Of a stretch of 64,000 nucleotides of DNA, positions 61,715 to 64,000 are shown one piece after another; position 1 is the stretch's first letter; each line of letters starts with the position of its first letter. Source of the stretch: Zonotrichia leucophrys gambelii (Eukaryota; Chordata; Aves; Passeriformes; Passerellidae). A model generated the notes under the pieces. The model worked only from the letters and a program-made list of their open reading frames with translations. It did not search any database and had not been told where the DNA came from. The stretch is from assembly GCF_028769735.1 (NCBI RefSeq), contig NC_088171.1, positions 134,339,033-134,403,032 of the forward strand, given 5' to 3'. A program made the translations under genes and the position numbers.

Positions 61715-64000
61715 TTCCAAACCTATAAAGAATGGTTATGGAAAAGTCAAGACCCAAACTACTGCTGTATTTTAGGCTTTGGCTAAGGATTTGAAGGAGA
61801 CTTCAAATGGATATCTATTTACATTATGAATCTCAGTGAGAGGGCAAGAATAGGGCTTTAATGACAAAATTTGGGTGACACTCACTATCTTGCAGGAGAT
61901 TTACTCCTAGGTGTCTTCCACCAGGACCGAGGAGCATTTTGATCAGCCAATTGAGGGATAGCTCTGTGGAAAATATTTCAGCCTTGCACATGAGAACTGA
62001 TTAGTTTATATACTAAGTTCTTTCTATCTGTAATGTGACAATCTGATTTTAATGCCACCATTTGACAAGCAGTGCAGTCATAGTTTACCAAAATTACTAG
62101 ATACATGTTTCCTGGATTTTTTTTTTCTTAAATCTTGACAAAATTTTGCTGTGCAACAGGACTCTTCTGAATTTCCTCAAAGGACAAATTACATCCATTT
62201 ATCATCCCTCAGTCACAGATTTCCAGCTGCCTGGAGTCATCAGGAATAAAAAGCTTCCTTTAGCATCTCCTGTGGACAGGTCACAGTGCAAAGGAAGGGA
62301 ACAACATTCATCACCAATTTAGTCCAGGAGGGGGGGATTAACTACATTAGAGAATAAGAACTGACAACTAACTCACCAAAGAGTAGAGCATGTCTGCTTC
62401 TACTGCTGCTACTTTACAAGTTGACCTTCACCCCAGCACTTTTCATAGCTGCAGGTTTGACAGATGAGCGATAATGAGAGTCCAGAGAGTGCACAGAACA
62501 GACTGCAGCTTGAGCTGCACAAAAGCCAGTCATCACAGAGCACTTGCCTGGCAACTCTCAAAGGATGTTGCACTTTCAGTCCTTTGATCATCTTTTTATT
62601 TAAACGGAGCAAGCAGAGTAAGGCTGGGACAGTTTCAAAAGGATAATCTGTGGTAAGCTTCACTCTTCCCTTTTTTCCTCACTTCCCTTTCCTCCCTATT
62701 TCTCTTCATGAGGCAGACTGCATATATTAAACTTTGATAAATGACAAATAATTCCTGCTGTTCAAAGAATGACCATAGAGGTAATTTCACTTCCACAGCC
62801 ATATTAAACTGTCAGTTAATTTATCAGAAAAATTTCATAAGAAATTATTTACAACTGCATACATCTGCACACACCAGCACAATAAAGCTAATACATACAC
62901 CTAATTAGACAAAAGACATTGCTGTAATGTCTATTCTAGTTTATTTCCCCACACTGTAGGGATTTGACCCTCCTGTCACCTTTCTAGTATTTAGAGATCT
63001 ACACCACATTTTCACATCTTGGAGAGGAAATATTCATGTTGCACATGACTGCTTTACTTTCTTTGGCAGACTGAACATGTTCACTTATCTTTTCTAAATG
63101 GTGGCATCATTTTAGTGCTGGATTCATTTTATGTAGTAGTTTACATTTTGAAGCAGTGTGCAAACTTTAATCCTCACAGTGTCCTCATGAGAGCTGAGAG
63201 GGAATGTTATCTCTGGTTTTCAGACAGAGAAGCAGAGCTTTCATGCCTACTCGAATCAAGCTGTAGTGACTCAGTAAATTACTGTCCATTTGCTGAACTA
63301 TGGAAATAATGTGAGCCCCCTTGAGCCCCTCTTATAATTGCTTAAATCTCAATTAAAGAAATCTAAATCAATGTACTGGTACTTCAGATAAGTAACAGAA
63401 AGTACAGAACCTTCCTGCAATTGCAGACATCCAGCTGTCATTATGTGATCCCATGCGTGCATACTTGAGGAATGAAATATGCAAACAGTTTTATACAGCA
63501 GTATCCAGCTGCTGGGAAAATCTATCCTAAACTGCTGGACTTTGCACTGGAAATGCTGAACATCTGAATCCTTCATGTCTATTTTGTTGCAAGTATGCTC
63601 TTGAAGAGAGATGGCAACAAAATTTTGTAGGCTTCTAGTATCTTAAGCCACTGCATCAACTTGAACTTTTAATAGATACAGAGTGATCCATCTTTTTCTA
63701 GTACTACAAAATTAATTATTAATACAGAGAGAATCAGAGCTAACCTCTTCATTTAGCATTTCATTCCAAAACATCTGCAGGTGTTCTGTCTGATGACAAA
63801 GAGACAAAAGGCACGATTTCTAGTTGTCTGCAAGTAAATGAGTAAAAATTTTAAAAGTACAATTGAGAATTCTCTACCAATTTTTTTTTTCTGTGAAGAG
63901 GAAAATAAATCCTCTCCATTAAATTATTTTGTAACAAACTGAGCTACTTTAAAGTAGCTGGTAAAAGGCTGGACAATTTTATTTCTGGAAATGACAACAA
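61715..64000. other. AT-rich sequence, no gene found
   Basis: No supported gene. The segment at about 62455-62653 is bounded by an AG after a pyrimidine-rich stretch and by a GTAAGC, so it has the outline of an exon, but no protein or transcript evidence is visible. Confidence 0.45.

Overview
The window looks like AT-rich, gene-poor bird DNA, intergenic or from a very long intron. The bird call rests on CR1 LINE fragments with their typical 3' tail ending in ATTCTGTGATT-like octamers, and on retroviral LTR elements. A songbird is plausible but not shown. I find no convincing host protein-coding gene, tRNA or rRNA. Nearly all open frames outside the provirus are under 110 codons and match no family I recognise.

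The one substantial coding locus is a full-length endogenous retrovirus on the minus strand, 26365-33216, inserted in a T/G-rich tract. In its own direction it reads: 5' LTR (33216-32591), a lysine-tRNA-type primer binding site, gag, TAG, protease, TGA, then reverse transcriptase, RNase H and integrase. After these come a short 3' region, a polypurine tract and the 3' LTR (26989-26365). There is no env. The LTRs differ at only four bases and one indel, three of the four bases being CpG-to-CpA changes, so insertion is recent. Gag shows the capsid-like region shared by ERV-L elements and Fv1, and pol is complete in its catalytic residues, so I place it with class III (ERV-L, spuma-related) elements.

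Three things make the provirus worth study. Gag opens with about 150 residues rich in hydrophobic, apparently membrane-spanning segments. Gag, protease and pol all lie in one reading frame, split only by a TAG and a TGA. A potential RNA pseudoknot lies 9 nt after the TAG, arranged much like gammaretroviral read-through signals. The TGA may be a recent lesion or a second recoding site.

Other regions: 1-9449 is AT-rich with a CR1 tail at about 7560. A minus-strand CR1 copy occupies 9450-10810. 10811-26289 is unique AT-rich sequence with a microsatellite and one degraded LTR-like piece near 18903. 33217-46206 is mostly unique and carries several strong hairpins (35950, 38946, 41739, 42945). 46207-53840 is repeat-rich, with three plus-strand CR1 pieces, a solo LTR of another family (51760-52569) and an old minus-strand CR1-like fragment. 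53841-64000 holds nothing I can assign.
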